Assembly: GCA_021155855.1 (NCBI GenBank)
Contig: JAJNAZ010000001.1
Span: 267,380-331,379, forward strand
DNA length: 64,000 nt
Direction of reading: 5' to 3'
From: Solirubrobacterales bacterium
Lineage (GTDB): Bacteria; Actinomycetota; Thermoleophilia; Solirubrobacterales; 70-9
This document shows, piece after piece, positions 15,506-24,240 of this stretch. The first letter of the stretch is position 1, and each line of letters opens with the position of its first letter. Position numbers and translations under genes: made by a program. The notes beneath the pieces are model-generated. The model saw only the letters and a program-made list of their open reading frames with translations, was not told where the DNA came from and did not search any database.

Positions 15506-16641
15506 CAGGCGTAAAGGAAGGCCAGGGCCAGGACCGCGTAGACAGCGAGCAGCTGTACGCCCTCGAACCAGTTCGACTCCCCCTCCTGGGTGACGTAGGC
15601 CGCGATCAGCACCGCCACCAGGACCGCGCCGAGCTCGAAGCCGTTGAACACCAGGGCCATCGGATCGGGGCCGATCGCGAACGAGAGCAGGACCAGGATC
15701 GGGGCGACGAAGAGCGCGATCTGGGCCGCCGAGCCGACCGCGATGTTGACCGCGAGATCCATTTTGTCCTTGCGCGCGACGAGTACCGCTACCCAGTGCT
15801 CGGCGGCGTTGCCGACCACGGCGACGACGATGATCCCGACGAAGAACTCGCTCAAGCCGATCGACTCCGACGCCTCCGAGATCGAGCCCACGAGCACCTC
15901 TGAGACGAGGGCGACGGCCGCGCCGGCGATCGCCAGCATCACGATCGAGCGGCGGACGCTCCAGCCGAAGCCCTCGTGCTCCTGCTCGGCGTAGGGCGGG
16001 TTGAAGACGTCGCGGTGGGTGCGCAGCGAGAACACGAGTCCGGCCAGATAGGAGATCCCGAGGATCACCGCCACCCCGATCGAGAGCTCCTCGAGGTCGC
16101 TGCCGAAGTCGACCAGCTCGGAGTCCACCGAGGGCAGCCCGCCGCCGGTGACGAGAGCGTAGATCGCCGGCATGATCAGCGCCGCGACCGCGAGGAAGAG
16201 CATCGTCGCCTGCGCGTTGGCGGCGGTGCGGTTGAACACCTGGCGCGCGCGCCCGACCCCGCCGACCACCATCGAAAGCCCGAGCACCAGTAGCAGGTTG
16301 CCGAGGATCGAGCCCACGATCGAGGCCTTGACCACCTCCTGCAGCCCCTCGGCGAGCAGGAAGACGGCGATGATCAGCTCGGCGGCGTTACCGAAGGTGA
16401 CGTTGAGGAAGCCGCCGATACCCGGCCCCGAGCGCGCCGCGAGCTCCTCGGTGGCGAGCCCCATCAGCGCCGCGGTGGGGATGATCCCGAGCGCCGCGCA
16501 GGCGAAGACGAGCGTCGGCGCCGCGTGCGCCAGCTCGAGGGCCACCGCGGAGACGATGAACGGCGTCAGCAGATAGGGCCAACCCTGCGCGCTGAGCAAG
16601 AAGCCCACCGCGCCGCGCCGCCTCTGTTCCTGCGCTGGCAT
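15505..16641 (-). CDS. Calcium/proton exchanger (CAX type)
   Basis: A 378-residue antiporter with about 11 membrane segments. Its two conserved blocks are GIGGFLNVTFGNAAELIIAVFLL (near residue 75) and VVGNAAEHWVAVLVARKDKMDLAVNIAVGSAAQIALFV (near residue 275), the c-1/c-2 regions of CAX/ChaA proteins. It likely exports Ca2+ in exchange for H+. It begins at ATG 16641 with a TAGGCT box 12 bases upstream. It is coupled to a second CaCA protein, so the product may be a two-protein exchanger or two separate transporters. Confidence 0.92.
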   Translation of the reverse strand: MPAQEQRRRGAVGFLLSAQGWPYLLTPFIVSAVALELAHAAPTLVFACAALGIIPTAALMGLATEELAARSGPGIGGFLNVTFGNAAELIIAVFLLAEGLQEVVKASIVGSILGNLLLVLGLSMVVGGVGRARQVFNRTAANAQATMLFLAVAALIMPAIYALVTGGGLPSVDSELVDFGSDLEELSIGVAVILGISYLAGLVFSLRTHRDVFNPPYAEQEHEGFGWSVRRSIVMLAIAGAAVALVSEVLVGSISEASESIGLSEFFVGIIVVAVVGNAAEHWVAVLVARKDKMDLAVNIAVGSAAQIALFVAPILVLLSFAIGPDPMALVFNGFELGAVLVAVLIAAYVTQEGESNWFEGVQLLAVYAVLALAFLYA

Positions 16642-16653
16642 CGTCGTCCGGGC

Positions 16654-16659
16654 AGCCTA
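16654..16659 (-). promoter_or_regulatory. Putative -10 box (TAGGCT) of the exchanger operon
   Basis: Minus-strand TAGGCT lies 12 bases before ATG 16641, which would give a leader of about five bases. Confidence 0.4.
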
Positions 16660-16677
16660 TTCAGGCGTTCGCAAAAC

Positions 16678-16698
16678 GGCCCCGGCGCACCGGGGGCC
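16678..16698 (-). terminator. Possible intrinsic terminator after the lipoprotein gene
   Basis: An 8-bp GC stem (GGCCCCGG/CCGGGGGCC with one bulged G) with a CGCA loop. Read on the minus strand it is followed by GTTTTGC. It sits between the lipoprotein stop and the promoter of the exchanger operon. Confidence 0.4.
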
Positions 16699-16731
16699 CC
16701 TCCGAGTTCGCTCGAGCGATCGAGGGCGCCC

Positions 16732-17877
16732 TTAGAGCTCGGACGCGCAGGCGTTGATCTCGTCCGGGGTCTGCGCCTCGGCAATGCAGTCGAGGTAGGC
16801 GTCGGCGTCGGCGTCACTGGGCGCCCCGCCTCCCCCGCCACCGGACCCCGAGCCGGCGCCCGGGATCGTGGTACCGCCGCCGAGGCCGCCGAGGCCGCCG
16901 AGCTCGTTCGGGTCGATGCCGAACTGCCCCAGCAGCTCATCGATCGGCTGGGCTTCCGAGGGAGCGGAGATCTCCTGCTCCTCGTTGACGCCGGCGAGGC
17001 GCAGCGAGAAGTCCGCGTCGACGCTCTCGATTCCCGCCTCCGAGGCATCGGGGATCGCGCTCGGATCGAGCGCCAGGTTGAAGTCGATCCCGCGCAGGAC
17101 GCGATCGTCGACGCCGGAGTAGAGATCGAAGCTCGCCTCGGAGATCGCATCGGCGATCTGCTGGACCTGCTCCTCCGACGGGACCCCGGGGGCCGAGGCC
17201 TGGGGCACCGCGGCGCCGAGCTGGACCAGATCCTGAAGCATGGTCTCAACGTCGAGGCTGCCCGAGACGTGGACGGTGTCGGCGCCCTCGACCTCCTCCT
17301 CACCCTCGTTGCTGAGGTCGCCGAGCCAGGCCTGGAAATCGATCTGGCAGGCGGCCGGGTCGCCGCCCTGTGCCTCCAGCGATTGCTCGCAACCCTGGGT
17401 GAACGCCTCGGTGAACGAGAGGCCCTCGGCCTCGCTCTGCTGGGCCGAGGCCTGCTCGGCGAGCTGTTTGAACTGGCCGAATGTCTCGGCACCCACCTCG
17501 TAAGCGTCGCTGCCGTACTCGACGAAGGCATTGTCCTCGGTGACGGTGATCCCGCCCTCGAAGCTGACGCTCTGGCCCGCGCCCTCCGCCGTCAGCGACC
17601 CGCTCCAGTCGAGCTGCGGGATCGCCGCCGGGTCGTCGGGGTCGCCCTGGAACGGGCCGCTGAGGCTGGCCTCGAAGCTGCCCCCCTGCTCGCCTTCCGC
17701 CGAACCGCCGAGGCTGAGCGAGAGGTCGCCGCTGACGACCCGCTCGTCGTTGTCGAAGGTCTCGTCGAGGACCGTCTGCGGATCCACGTCGCTGGACTCG
17801 TCGTCGCCGCAACCGGCGATCAGCGGTACGGCGAGCGCCAGGACACAGAGCGCGAAGTAGGTGCGGATGCGGGTCAA
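16732..17877 (-). CDS. Secreted lipoprotein of unknown function
   Basis: A 381-residue lipoprotein. From TTG 17877 the N-terminus is a signal with VPLIAGC lipobox (Cys about residue 23), followed by an acidic segment (GDDESSDVD). The body has repeated beta-type segments (LSLSLGGSAEG, FEASLSGPF, LDWSGSLTAEGAGQSVSFEGGITV, FVEYGSDAYEV), as in the mycobacterial LppX/LprG-like lipid-binding fold; this is only a resemblance. The C-terminus is Gly-rich then helical with two cysteines (DCIAEAQTPDEINACASEL). The TTG is supported by a GAGGGAGA ribosome site eight bases upstream; the longer GTG/ATG frame would bury the signal peptide. Confidence 0.8.
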   Translation of the reverse strand: MTRIRTYFALCVLALAVPLIAGCGDDESSDVDPQTVLDETFDNDERVVSGDLSLSLGGSAEGEQGGSFEASLSGPFQGDPDDPAAIPQLDWSGSLTAEGAGQSVSFEGGITVTEDNAFVEYGSDAYEVGAETFGQFKQLAEQASAQQSEAEGLSFTEAFTQGCEQSLEAQGGDPAACQIDFQAWLGDLSNEGEEEVEGADTVHVSGSLDVETMLQDLVQLGAAVPQASAPGVPSEEQVQQIADAISEASFDLYSGVDDRVLRGIDFNLALDPSAIPDASEAGIESVDADFSLRLAGVNEEQEISAPSEAQPIDELLGQFGIDPNELGGLGGLGGGTTIPGAGSGSGGGGGGAPSDADADAYLDCIAEAQTPDEINACASEL

Positions 17878-18023
17878 GTTCTTGTTCTCCCTCTGAGCAT
17901 TGTTGAGACGCGGCAGCGTAGCGGACGAAGTACGGCCGGATCGCCGATTCCTCACGGGAAGGTCGGTTAGGCAGGGGAGCGGGGCACGCAACCGGCCGAT
18001 CAGGACACCACCACTCCCCCGCG

Positions 18024-18029
18024 TATCCT
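18024..18029 (+). promoter_or_regulatory. Putative leaderless -10 box (TATCCT)
   Basis: TATCCT lies seven bases before GTG 18037, with no ribosome binding site. Confidence 0.5.
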
Positions 18030-18036
18030 GATCACC

Positions 18037-21000
18037 GTGAACTGTCCGGGCTGTGGCACTGAGAATCCCGAGCGGGCTCGATTCTGCATGTCGTGCGGCA
18101 CCGCGCTGCCGGCCCCCTGCCGGGCGTGCGGGGCCGAAAACCCGGCCGAGGCCAAGTTCTGCATCGAGTGCGGCAGCCCGCTCGGCGGCGAGGAAGCGCG
18201 TCCGGCGCAGCCTCCCGGCAAGGAGCCGCTGCCGGAGGAGCGGCGGACGGCGACGGTGATCTTCGCCGACCTCTCCGGCTACACCGCGGTCTCCGAGCGC
18301 CTCGACCCCGAGCGGATGAAGTCGCTCATCGATCGGGCGCTACGGCGCCTCGGCGAGGAGGTCGAGCGCCACGGCGGCACGATCGACAAGTACATCGGGG
18401 ACAACGTGATGGGCGTCTTCGGCGCCCCGGTGGCCCATGAGGACGATCCCGAGCGGGCGGTGCGCGCCGGACTGGCGATGCAGATGGCGATGGAGGAGAT
18501 CAACGATCGGATCGCCGCGGACATCGGCGCGAACTTCGCCCTGCGGGTCGGGATCAACTCCGGTGAGGTGCTCGCCGGCCAGGTGGGCGACGGCTACACC
18601 GTGATCGGCGACCCGGTCAACGTCGCCGCCCGCCTGCAGGCGGCGGCCAACCCGAGCACCGTGATCGTCGGCGAGACCACCCACCGGCTCACACGTGCCG
18701 CGATCGAGTACGTCGAGCTCGAGCCGCTCACGCTCAAGGGGAAGTCCGAGCCGGTGCCGGCGTGGGAGGCGGTGCGGGCGGTGGTCCGCGGCCGCGCCCC
18801 GCGGCGGCCGCGGGCCGCGACCCCGCTGGTCGGCCGCGAGGACGAATCCGACCTGCTGCTGTCGCTGTTCGAGCGCGTGGTCAGCGAGCAGCGGCCGCAT
18901 CTGGTCACGGTGCTCGGCCAGGCGGGGGTGGGCAAGTCGCGGCTGTTGCGCGAGCTGGCGCTGAAGGTGGGCGAGCTCGAGTCGCCTGCGGCGGTCCGAC
19001 TCGGAAGCTGCCCCGCATATGGGGCCGGGCTCGCTTACTGGGCGCTGGCCGAGGTGGTTCGTGGGACCTTCGAGATCGTCGACACCGACGACGTTTCGGC
19101 CGCCTGGCGAAAGCTGGAACGGGGGATCGCCTCGCTGGTGGCGGAGGCGGACACCGAGGAGCCGCCCGAGCGGATCGCCGCCGCCCTCGGGCGGCCGCTC
19201 GGAATCGAACCGCCGAGCCGCGACGGGGCCGACTCGAGCGAGCACGAGGATCCCCAGCAGATGCGCGACCGCCTGTTCTCGGCGGTGCGGACCCTGATCG
19301 AGGCGGCGGGCCGCCGCGAGCCGATGATCTTCGCGGTCGAGGACATCCACTGGGCGGACGAGGGAATGCTCGACCTGATCGAGTACCTGGCCCGCTGGAC
19401 GCGCGGCCCGGTGCTCCTGCTCTGCCTTGCGCGCGACGAGTTGCTCGATCGCCGTCCCGGCTGGGGAGGCGGGCGGATCAACGCGACCACGATCACCCTC
19501 GAGCCGCTGGCCCGCGAGCAGGTGCGAGCGCTGGTGACCACCTTGATGCCCGACCCGCAGAGCGGCCTCGCCGCCCGGGGGCTGGTCGATCAGGTCGCCG
19601 AACGCTCCGGGGGAAACCCGCTGTTCGCCGAGGAGATGGTCAACCGGATCGTCGAGGGCGGCACGACCGACACCGAGGCGCTGCCGGAGACCGTCCACTC
19701 GGTGCTCGCCGCACGACTCGACTCGCTTCCGCGCCACGAGCGCCTCGTGTTGCAGGCGGCGTCGGTGGTCGGCCAGACGTTCTGGGAGGGATCGGTCGAT
19801 CCGGGGGATGCATCGATTGAGCTCACCGCCGCGCTCGCCTCGCTGCAGGAGAAGGACCTGGTCGTGCCGACGGCCGGCAGCCGGCTGGCGGGCGAGCGCG
19901 AGTACGCGTTCAAGCACGTGCTGATCCGCGATGTCGCCTACTCGACCCTGCCGAAGGCGGTGCGCGCCCGCCGCCACGCGGAGGTCGGCGGCTTCATCTC
20001 CGCGCGGGCCGCGGATCGCTCTGAGGGCGTGGTGGCGATGGTCGCCGAGCACTACGGGCGCGCCGCGAGCCTGGGGGCGAGCGCCGATTTGGAGCCGGGC
20101 GAGCTCGACCGGATCGAGGAGCGGGCGCTCGAAGCGCTGGAGGCGGCGGGCGACGCGTCCGCGGCGCTGTATTCGAACCGCGAGGCCCAGGGCCACTACG
20201 AGAGCGCCCTCGGGCTCGAACGGCGGCTCGACGCGGCGTCCAGGGCGCGAATCGCCGAGAAGCTCGGCGACGTCGCCCTGCGACTCGGCCGTGTCGACCG
20301 GGCGGTGCGCACATGGGAGCAGGCGCTCGAGTATCACCGCGGCGAGGAGGATCTCGCCCGGGTGGGCGACCTGCACCGGAAGATCGGCGCCGGCCTCTGG
20401 CACAAGGGCGACCGCGAGGGCTCGATCGAGCACTACCAGCGCGGCATCGACCTGCTCAAGGACGGGCCACCCTGCATCGAGCTGGTGCGGCTTTACGAGG
20501 AGGCGGCCTCGCTCTACATGCACACCGGTGACAACATGCTCGCGATCTACGCCTCGGAGAAGGCCCTCCGCCTCGCCGAGCGGCTCGGCGAGGCGGCGGC
20601 CGCGAGCCGCGCGCACGGGATCTTCGGCCGCGTCTTCGGCCGCATCGGCGACTCCGAACGCGCCCGCGAGAACCTCGAGCGATCGGTCGAGCTGGCGCGG
20701 GAGAGCGACCCCGCCGAGGCGGTGCGGGCCCTGAACGCGCTCGGCTACCACCTCGAGATCTCCGAGGCCGACTACGGACACGCCCGCGGCGCCTACGGCG
20801 CGGCGCTCGATCTCGCTCTGGAGACGGGCGACCTTCCCTCGCAGGTCGAGATCCACGCGGCACTCGCTCAGCTCGCGATCTACAGCGGCGACTGGGAGAC
20901 GGCCGAGCGCGAGGCCGAGGAATCCGGGATGCTCGCCGAGCGCGAGGGACTGGCCGGCAAGCTCTGCTTCCCCTATTCGATGCGCGGCGTCCTGCGCTGG

Positions 21001-21474
21001 CACGAGGGCGACCTCGACGAATCGGTCGAGCTGCTCCAGCGCGCCTTCGAGATCGCCGAACAGGTCGGGCGCTCCGAGGTCGCGTTCGAGTCACTGCACT
21101 GGCTCGCCGCGGCGCTGCGCGACCGCGGCGATTACGCGGACGCCGATCAGACCCTCGCCCGGGCGCTCGACCTGTGCGAGCGCGCCGGGCTCGTCGCCCA
21201 GTCGGTCGAGGCGACCGCGACCCGCGCCGTCAACCTGGCGCTCTGGGGCAAGGCCGAGCCCGCGCGCGACGTCGCCGAGGAGGCCGCGAGCCTGGCCGAG
21301 CGGCTCCGCTATCCCGTCGGTCACGCCGCCAGCCTCGAGGCTCGCGGTGCCGCCTCGGTCGACCCCGATGAGGGCGCGAAGCTGCTCGCCGAGGCCGAAG
21401 CCACCTGGGCGGGACTGGACCGCCCGATCGACGCCGAGCGCTGCGCGGCGCTGGCGGTCCGGGACCGTTCCTAG
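18037..21474 (+). CDS. Zinc-ribbon / class III cyclase / AAA ATPase / TPR signalling protein
   Basis: A 1145-residue cytoplasmic multidomain protein. Residues 1-50 hold two double zinc ribbons (CPGCGTENPERARFCMSCG and CRACGAENPAEAKFCIECG). Residues about 72-235 are a class III nucleotide cyclase: FADLSGYTAVSERLD with the metal Asp, IDKYIGDNVMGVFGAP, RVGINSGEVLAGQVG and GDPVNVAARLQ. Residues about 265-640 are an ATPase with Walker A GQAGVGKS and Walker B FAVEDIHWAD. The rest is tetratricopeptide-like helices. The architecture is common in Actinobacteria and is thought to couple a signal to cAMP or to act as an ATP-driven regulator; substrate and partners are unknown. It starts at GTG, and its stop overlaps the convergent ferritin-like gene by 4 bp. 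Confidence 0.93.
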   Translation: MNCPGCGTENPERARFCMSCGTALPAPCRACGAENPAEAKFCIECGSPLGGEEARPAQPPGKEPLPEERRTATVIFADLSGYTAVSERLDPERMKSLIDRALRRLGEEVERHGGTIDKYIGDNVMGVFGAPVAHEDDPERAVRAGLAMQMAMEEINDRIAADIGANFALRVGINSGEVLAGQVGDGYTVIGDPVNVAARLQAAANPSTVIVGETTHRLTRAAIEYVELEPLTLKGKSEPVPAWEAVRAVVRGRAPRRPRAATPLVGREDESDLLLSLFERVVSEQRPHLVTVLGQAGVGKSRLLRELALKVGELESPAAVRLGSCPAYGAGLAYWALAEVVRGTFEIVDTDDVSAAWRKLERGIASLVAEADTEEPPERIAAALGRPLGIEPPSRDGADSSEHEDPQQMRDRLFSAVRTLIEAAGRREPMIFAVEDIHWADEGMLDLIEYLARWTRGPVLLLCLARDELLDRRPGWGGGRINATTITLEPLAREQVRALVTTLMPDPQSGLAARGLVDQVAERSGGNPLFAEEMVNRIVEGGTTDTEALPETVHSVLAARLDSLPRHERLVLQAASVVGQTFWEGSVDPGDASIELTAALASLQEKDLVVPTAGSRLAGEREYAFKHVLIRDVAYSTLPKAVRARRHAEVGGFISARAADRSEGVVAMVAEHYGRAASLGASADLEPGELDRIEERALEALEAAGDASAALYSNREAQGHYESALGLERRLDAASRARIAEKLGDVALRLGRVDRAVRTWEQALEYHRGEEDLARVGDLHRKIGAGLWHKGDREGSIEHYQRGIDLLKDGPPCIELVRLYEEAASLYMHTGDNMLAIYASEKALRLAERLGEAAAASRAHGIFGRVFGRIGDSERARENLERSVELARESDPAEAVRALNALGYHLEISEADYGHARGAYGAALDLALETGDLPSQVEIHAALAQLAIYSGDWETAEREAEESGMLAEREGLAGKLCFPYSMRGVLRWHEGDLDESVELLQRAFEIAEQVGRSEVAFESLHWLAAALRDRGDYADADQTLARALDLCERAGLVAQSVEATATRAVNLALWGKAEPARDVAEEAASLAERLRYPVGHAASLEARGAASVDPDEGAKLLAEAEATWAGLDRPIDAERCAALAVRDRS

Positions 21475-21983
21475 GCGAGGCCCAGGGCCTCGTACTCGCG
21501 CAGGAATCCCTCGAACAGCCGCTTGTGGCCCTGCTCGTCGTGGAGGATCTCGATCACCATGTCCTGGGTGACCGGGTCGATCGCATCGGTTTCCTCGACG
21601 ATCCGGCTGTAGTGCTCGATCGCCCCCTGCTCGGCCTCGATCACACCGCGGATCACATGCACGATGTCGACCTGGTCGTCGGGGGGCTGCAGGAACGTCT
21701 GCTCCGCCGCGAAGGCGAGCGAGCCCGGGACGACCCCATAGAGCTCCTTGATCCGCGAGGCGAACTGCTGCGCGTGCCCGAGCTCCTCTTGGATGTCCTG
21801 CTCCAGCGACTCCTTGATCTCCTGGGCGCGGACCCCGTCCGGGTTGACGGCGTTCGCGATGTAGCTCATCACCGTCTCGATCTCCATCCAGTAGGCCTTG
21901 GTCAGCAGCTCGATCACGTGCTCGCGCCGCTCGGAGTTCCCCTCCGCCAGGATGTCCATGCTGCTCGTCGCCGGATCGCTCAC
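21471..21983 (-). CDS. Ferritin-like (bacterioferritin/Dps-type) protein
   Basis: A 170-residue four-helix ferritin-like protein. Potential diiron ligands come from AYWMEIETVMSYIAN, QDIQEELGHAQQF (ExxH), VIEAEQGAIEHYSRI (ExxH-type) and ILHDEQGHKRLFEGFL (ExxH). This full set indicates a metal site for iron oxidation or storage, or a stress role. It overlaps the cyclase gene tail-to-tail by 4 bp. The upstream PucR gene ends 34 bp before its start on the same strand, so they may share a transcript. Confidence 0.85.
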   Translation of the reverse strand: MSDPATSSMDILAEGNSERREHVIELLTKAYWMEIETVMSYIANAVNPDGVRAQEIKESLEQDIQEELGHAQQFASRIKELYGVVPGSLAFAAEQTFLQPPDDQVDIVHVIRGVIEAEQGAIEHYSRIVEETDAIDPVTQDMVIEILHDEQGHKRLFEGFLREYEALGLA

Positions 21984-22017
21984 CGCTCGCCTCCTTCGTT
22001 GCTTCGGTCGTGCCCGA

Positions 22018-23211
22018 TCAGGCGCGTCTCCAAACCGGGCTCCTCAACGCTAGCGCGAGCTCGAACCGGCGCGCCGGATCCTCGAGCGCGGCGCCGAACA
22101 GGTCGCGCAGACGGTTGAGCCGGTAGCGCACCGTCTGCGGATGGACGTGGAGCTCGGCGGCGATGGGCGCGACCTCCCCCTGGTGGTCGAGCCAGGCCCG
22201 CAGCGTCGCCGTCAGCCTCGCTCGCGAGGCCGGCGTCTCCCCGTCCAGCGGCGCGAGCCGCGCCGCGGCGAGATCGCGCAACACGGCCGGGTCGCCATAG
22301 GTCGCGAGAATCGCGAGGTGGTCGTCGCTTGGGATCAGCCCGGCGCCCTCGACGACCCCGTCCGCGATCAGGCCGAGCAGGCTCTCGGCCCGGACCGCGC
22401 TGGCGGGCGCTTCGAGCAGCGGCACCGCCGGACCGAGCACGGCGATCGTCGAGCGGGTGGCGCGCTCGAGTTGGGCTCGAAGACCGGGCGCGGTCGGATC
22501 GGGCACCAGTGCGGTGCCACCGTCCGCGGCATCGTCCTCGACCACCAGCGCGGTCGCCGGGAGGCGCGGGCGCAGGCGGCCGCCGCCGCCGCGCCAGACG
22601 AGCGCGGCGATCGTCGCCGGCGGCTTCCAGTCGGCCTCGTTCGCGGCCGCTCGGACCGTCCCCTCGTCGGCGTCCTGCTCGAGCAACAGGCCCGCGACCC
22701 GTCGACGGCGGTGCTCGACCTCCCCCGCGGCGATTGACTGCTCCTCCGCGTAGCCCTCCGCCGAGAGCGCAGAGAGCTCGTCGATGTAGGCGAACACGGC
22801 CTCGGCAAGCAGCGCAAGCGTCCGCCGATCGACCCCTGCCCCGATCGCGATCTCGGCCACCCGCCGCCAGGAGACGCGAGCGCCGAGGCGATAGGCGGCC
22901 AGCAGCGCGTCGAGCGAGCGCCGCTCGCGGTGCTCGCCGCGTCCGAGCCCGCGGTAGATGCGCTCGGCGCCGGCGCGATCGAGGTCCGGCTCGGCGATCA
23001 GGTTCGCGAACTGGCCCAGTGCCTCCTCGACCCCGGTCCGGATCCCGGCGCCGAACCGCCCCCGCAGCGGCCGCCGGTAAGCGGGCACCCGCTCCATGAT
23101 CGCCTCGATCACCTCGTCGGCGAGCGCCGGCAGGTGCGGCCCCAGGAGCTCGCCAATCCGAGGCGGGATCCCGGTCCAAGGCTGATCGGGAGGGAGAACT
23201 TGTTCCATCAT
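22018..23211 (-). CDS. PucR family regulator (CdaR-type C-terminal HTH)
   Basis: A 397-residue regulator. The N-terminal two thirds are helical and lack known sensor motifs. The C-terminal about 60 residues are the PucR helix-turn-helix: LRAWLDHQGEVAPIAAELHVHPQTVRYRLNRLRDLFGAALEDPARRFELALALR. Three candidate start codons run in a row (GTG 23214, ATG 23211, ATG 23208); ATG 23211 is exactly six bases after a TAAGAT box. It is divergent from the fatty-acid desaturase with only about 70 bp between, which makes it the likely regulator of that gene (inference). Confidence 0.88.
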   Translation of the reverse strand: MMEQVLPPDQPWTGIPPRIGELLGPHLPALADEVIEAIMERVPAYRRPLRGRFGAGIRTGVEEALGQFANLIAEPDLDRAGAERIYRGLGRGEHRERRSLDALLAAYRLGARVSWRRVAEIAIGAGVDRRTLALLAEAVFAYIDELSALSAEGYAEEQSIAAGEVEHRRRRVAGLLLEQDADEGTVRAAANEADWKPPATIAALVWRGGGGRLRPRLPATALVVEDDAADGGTALVPDPTAPGLRAQLERATRSTIAVLGPAVPLLEAPASAVRAESLLGLIADGVVEGAGLIPSDDHLAILATYGDPAVLRDLAAARLAPLDGETPASRARLTATLRAWLDHQGEVAPIAAELHVHPQTVRYRLNRLRDLFGAALEDPARRFELALALRSPVWRRA

Positions 23212-23217
23212 CACAAG

Positions 23218-23223
23218 ATCTTA
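23218..23223 (-). promoter_or_regulatory. Putative leaderless -10 box (TAAGAT) of the PucR gene
   Basis: Minus-strand TAAGAT lies six bases before ATG 23211, back to back with the desaturase promoter. Confidence 0.4.
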
Positions 23224-23269
23224 GGGACAGGATGTGACGCCAGAGGAAGAAATAGCCCTGATTTCGGCC

Positions 23270-23275
23270 TAGGCT
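23270..23275 (+). promoter_or_regulatory. Putative leaderless -10 box (TAGGCT) of the desaturase gene
   Basis: TAGGCT lies eight bases before ATG 23284. The intervening bases are AT-rich and contain no ribosome binding site. Confidence 0.45.
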
Positions 23276-23283
23276 CATAAATC

Positions 23284-24171
23284 ATGCCTGCAATTCAGCG
23301 CTACACCAACCTCGCCGCCGTCGTTCTCCCCTTCCTTGCCTTCATCGCCGCCCTGGCGCTGCTCTGGAACCGCGCCGTCGGTTTAACCGACCTCGCCGTC
23401 CTCGCCGGTATGTACCTGGTCAGTGCGCTCGGGATCACCGTCGGCTATCACCGGCTGCTCACCCATCGTGCGTTTCAGACCCACAAGCCGATGGAATACG
23501 CGCTCGCCGCGGCCGGGTCGATGGCGGTGCAGGGACCGGTGATCGACTGGGTCGCGGACCACCGCAAGCACCATGCCCACACCGATGAGGAGGGAGATCC
23601 GCACTCTCCCCACGTCGGCCACGGCAGCGGCCTGGCCGGCCTCTGGCATGCCCACGTCGGCTGGCTCTTCGAGGCCAACGGCCAGGCGGACCGGCGCAAG
23701 TACGCGCCGGACCTGATGGACGACCGCGGCATGCGGTGGCTGAACCGCACCTTCCCCGGACTCGTCGGACTCTCGCTGCTGATCCCGTTCGGGCTCGGCC
23801 TGCTGCTCACCGGCGGCTCGATCGTCGGCGGCCTCACGGCGCTGCTCTGGGGCGGGCTGGTGAGGATCTTCTTCGTCCACCACATCACCTGGTCGATCAA
23901 CTCGATCTGCCACTTCCACGGCGCGCGACGCTTCGACACCGACGACCACTCCACCAACGTCTGGTGGCTCTCCCTCGCCTCGCTGGGCGAGGCATGGCAC
24001 CACAACCACCACGCCTTCCCGCGCTCTGCCTTCCACGGGCTGCGTTGGTGGGAGCTCGACCCCTCGGGCCTCGTGATCCGCGCGATGAAGCGCGCCGGGC
24101 TGGCCTGGAACGTGGTCGCGATCAAACCCGAGCGCCAGCAACAGCGCCTGGCGGGGACCCGGGCCGGGTAG
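23284..24171 (+). CDS. Acyl-CoA (delta-9-type) fatty-acid desaturase
   Basis: A 295-residue membrane-bound diiron desaturase. The three histidine clusters are complete: HRLLTHRAF (near residue 58), DHRKHHAHTDEEGDPHSP (near residue 95) and GEAWHHNHHAFP (near residue 238). Four hydrophobic segments lie around them. It introduces a double bond into acyl chains, most likely at position 9, to adjust membrane fluidity. Divergent transcription from a PucR regulator suggests dedicated control. No reductase or ferredoxin domain is fused. Confidence 0.94.
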   Translation: MPAIQRYTNLAAVVLPFLAFIAALALLWNRAVGLTDLAVLAGMYLVSALGITVGYHRLLTHRAFQTHKPMEYALAAAGSMAVQGPVIDWVADHRKHHAHTDEEGDPHSPHVGHGSGLAGLWHAHVGWLFEANGQADRRKYAPDLMDDRGMRWLNRTFPGLVGLSLLIPFGLGLLLTGGSIVGGLTALLWGGLVRIFFVHHITWSINSICHFHGARRFDTDDHSTNVWWLSLASLGEAWHHNHHAFPRSAFHGLRWWELDPSGLVIRAMKRAGLAWNVVAIKPERQQQRLAGTRAG

Positions 24172-24228
24172 CGAGGGCTGACCAGCGCGGCTTCGCGGCA
24201 CGGGGCCGCCCGAGGTGATCGCCGCGCA

Positions 24229-24234
24229 TACACT
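24229..24234 (+). promoter_or_regulatory. Putative leaderless -10 box (TACACT) before the EVE gene
   Basis: TACACT lies six bases before the ATC at 24241, supporting ATC as the 5' end and first codon of the transcript. Confidence 0.4.
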
Positions 24235-24240
24235 GCCCCG

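Noticed and set aside
18340..21003. Long open frame (887 codons) antisense to the cyclase/ATPase gene
   Set aside because: It mirrors the codon bias of a GC-rich gene on the other strand, has Arg/His/Gly-rich composition and no recognisable motif. The sense frame has complete cyclase, Walker and TPR features.
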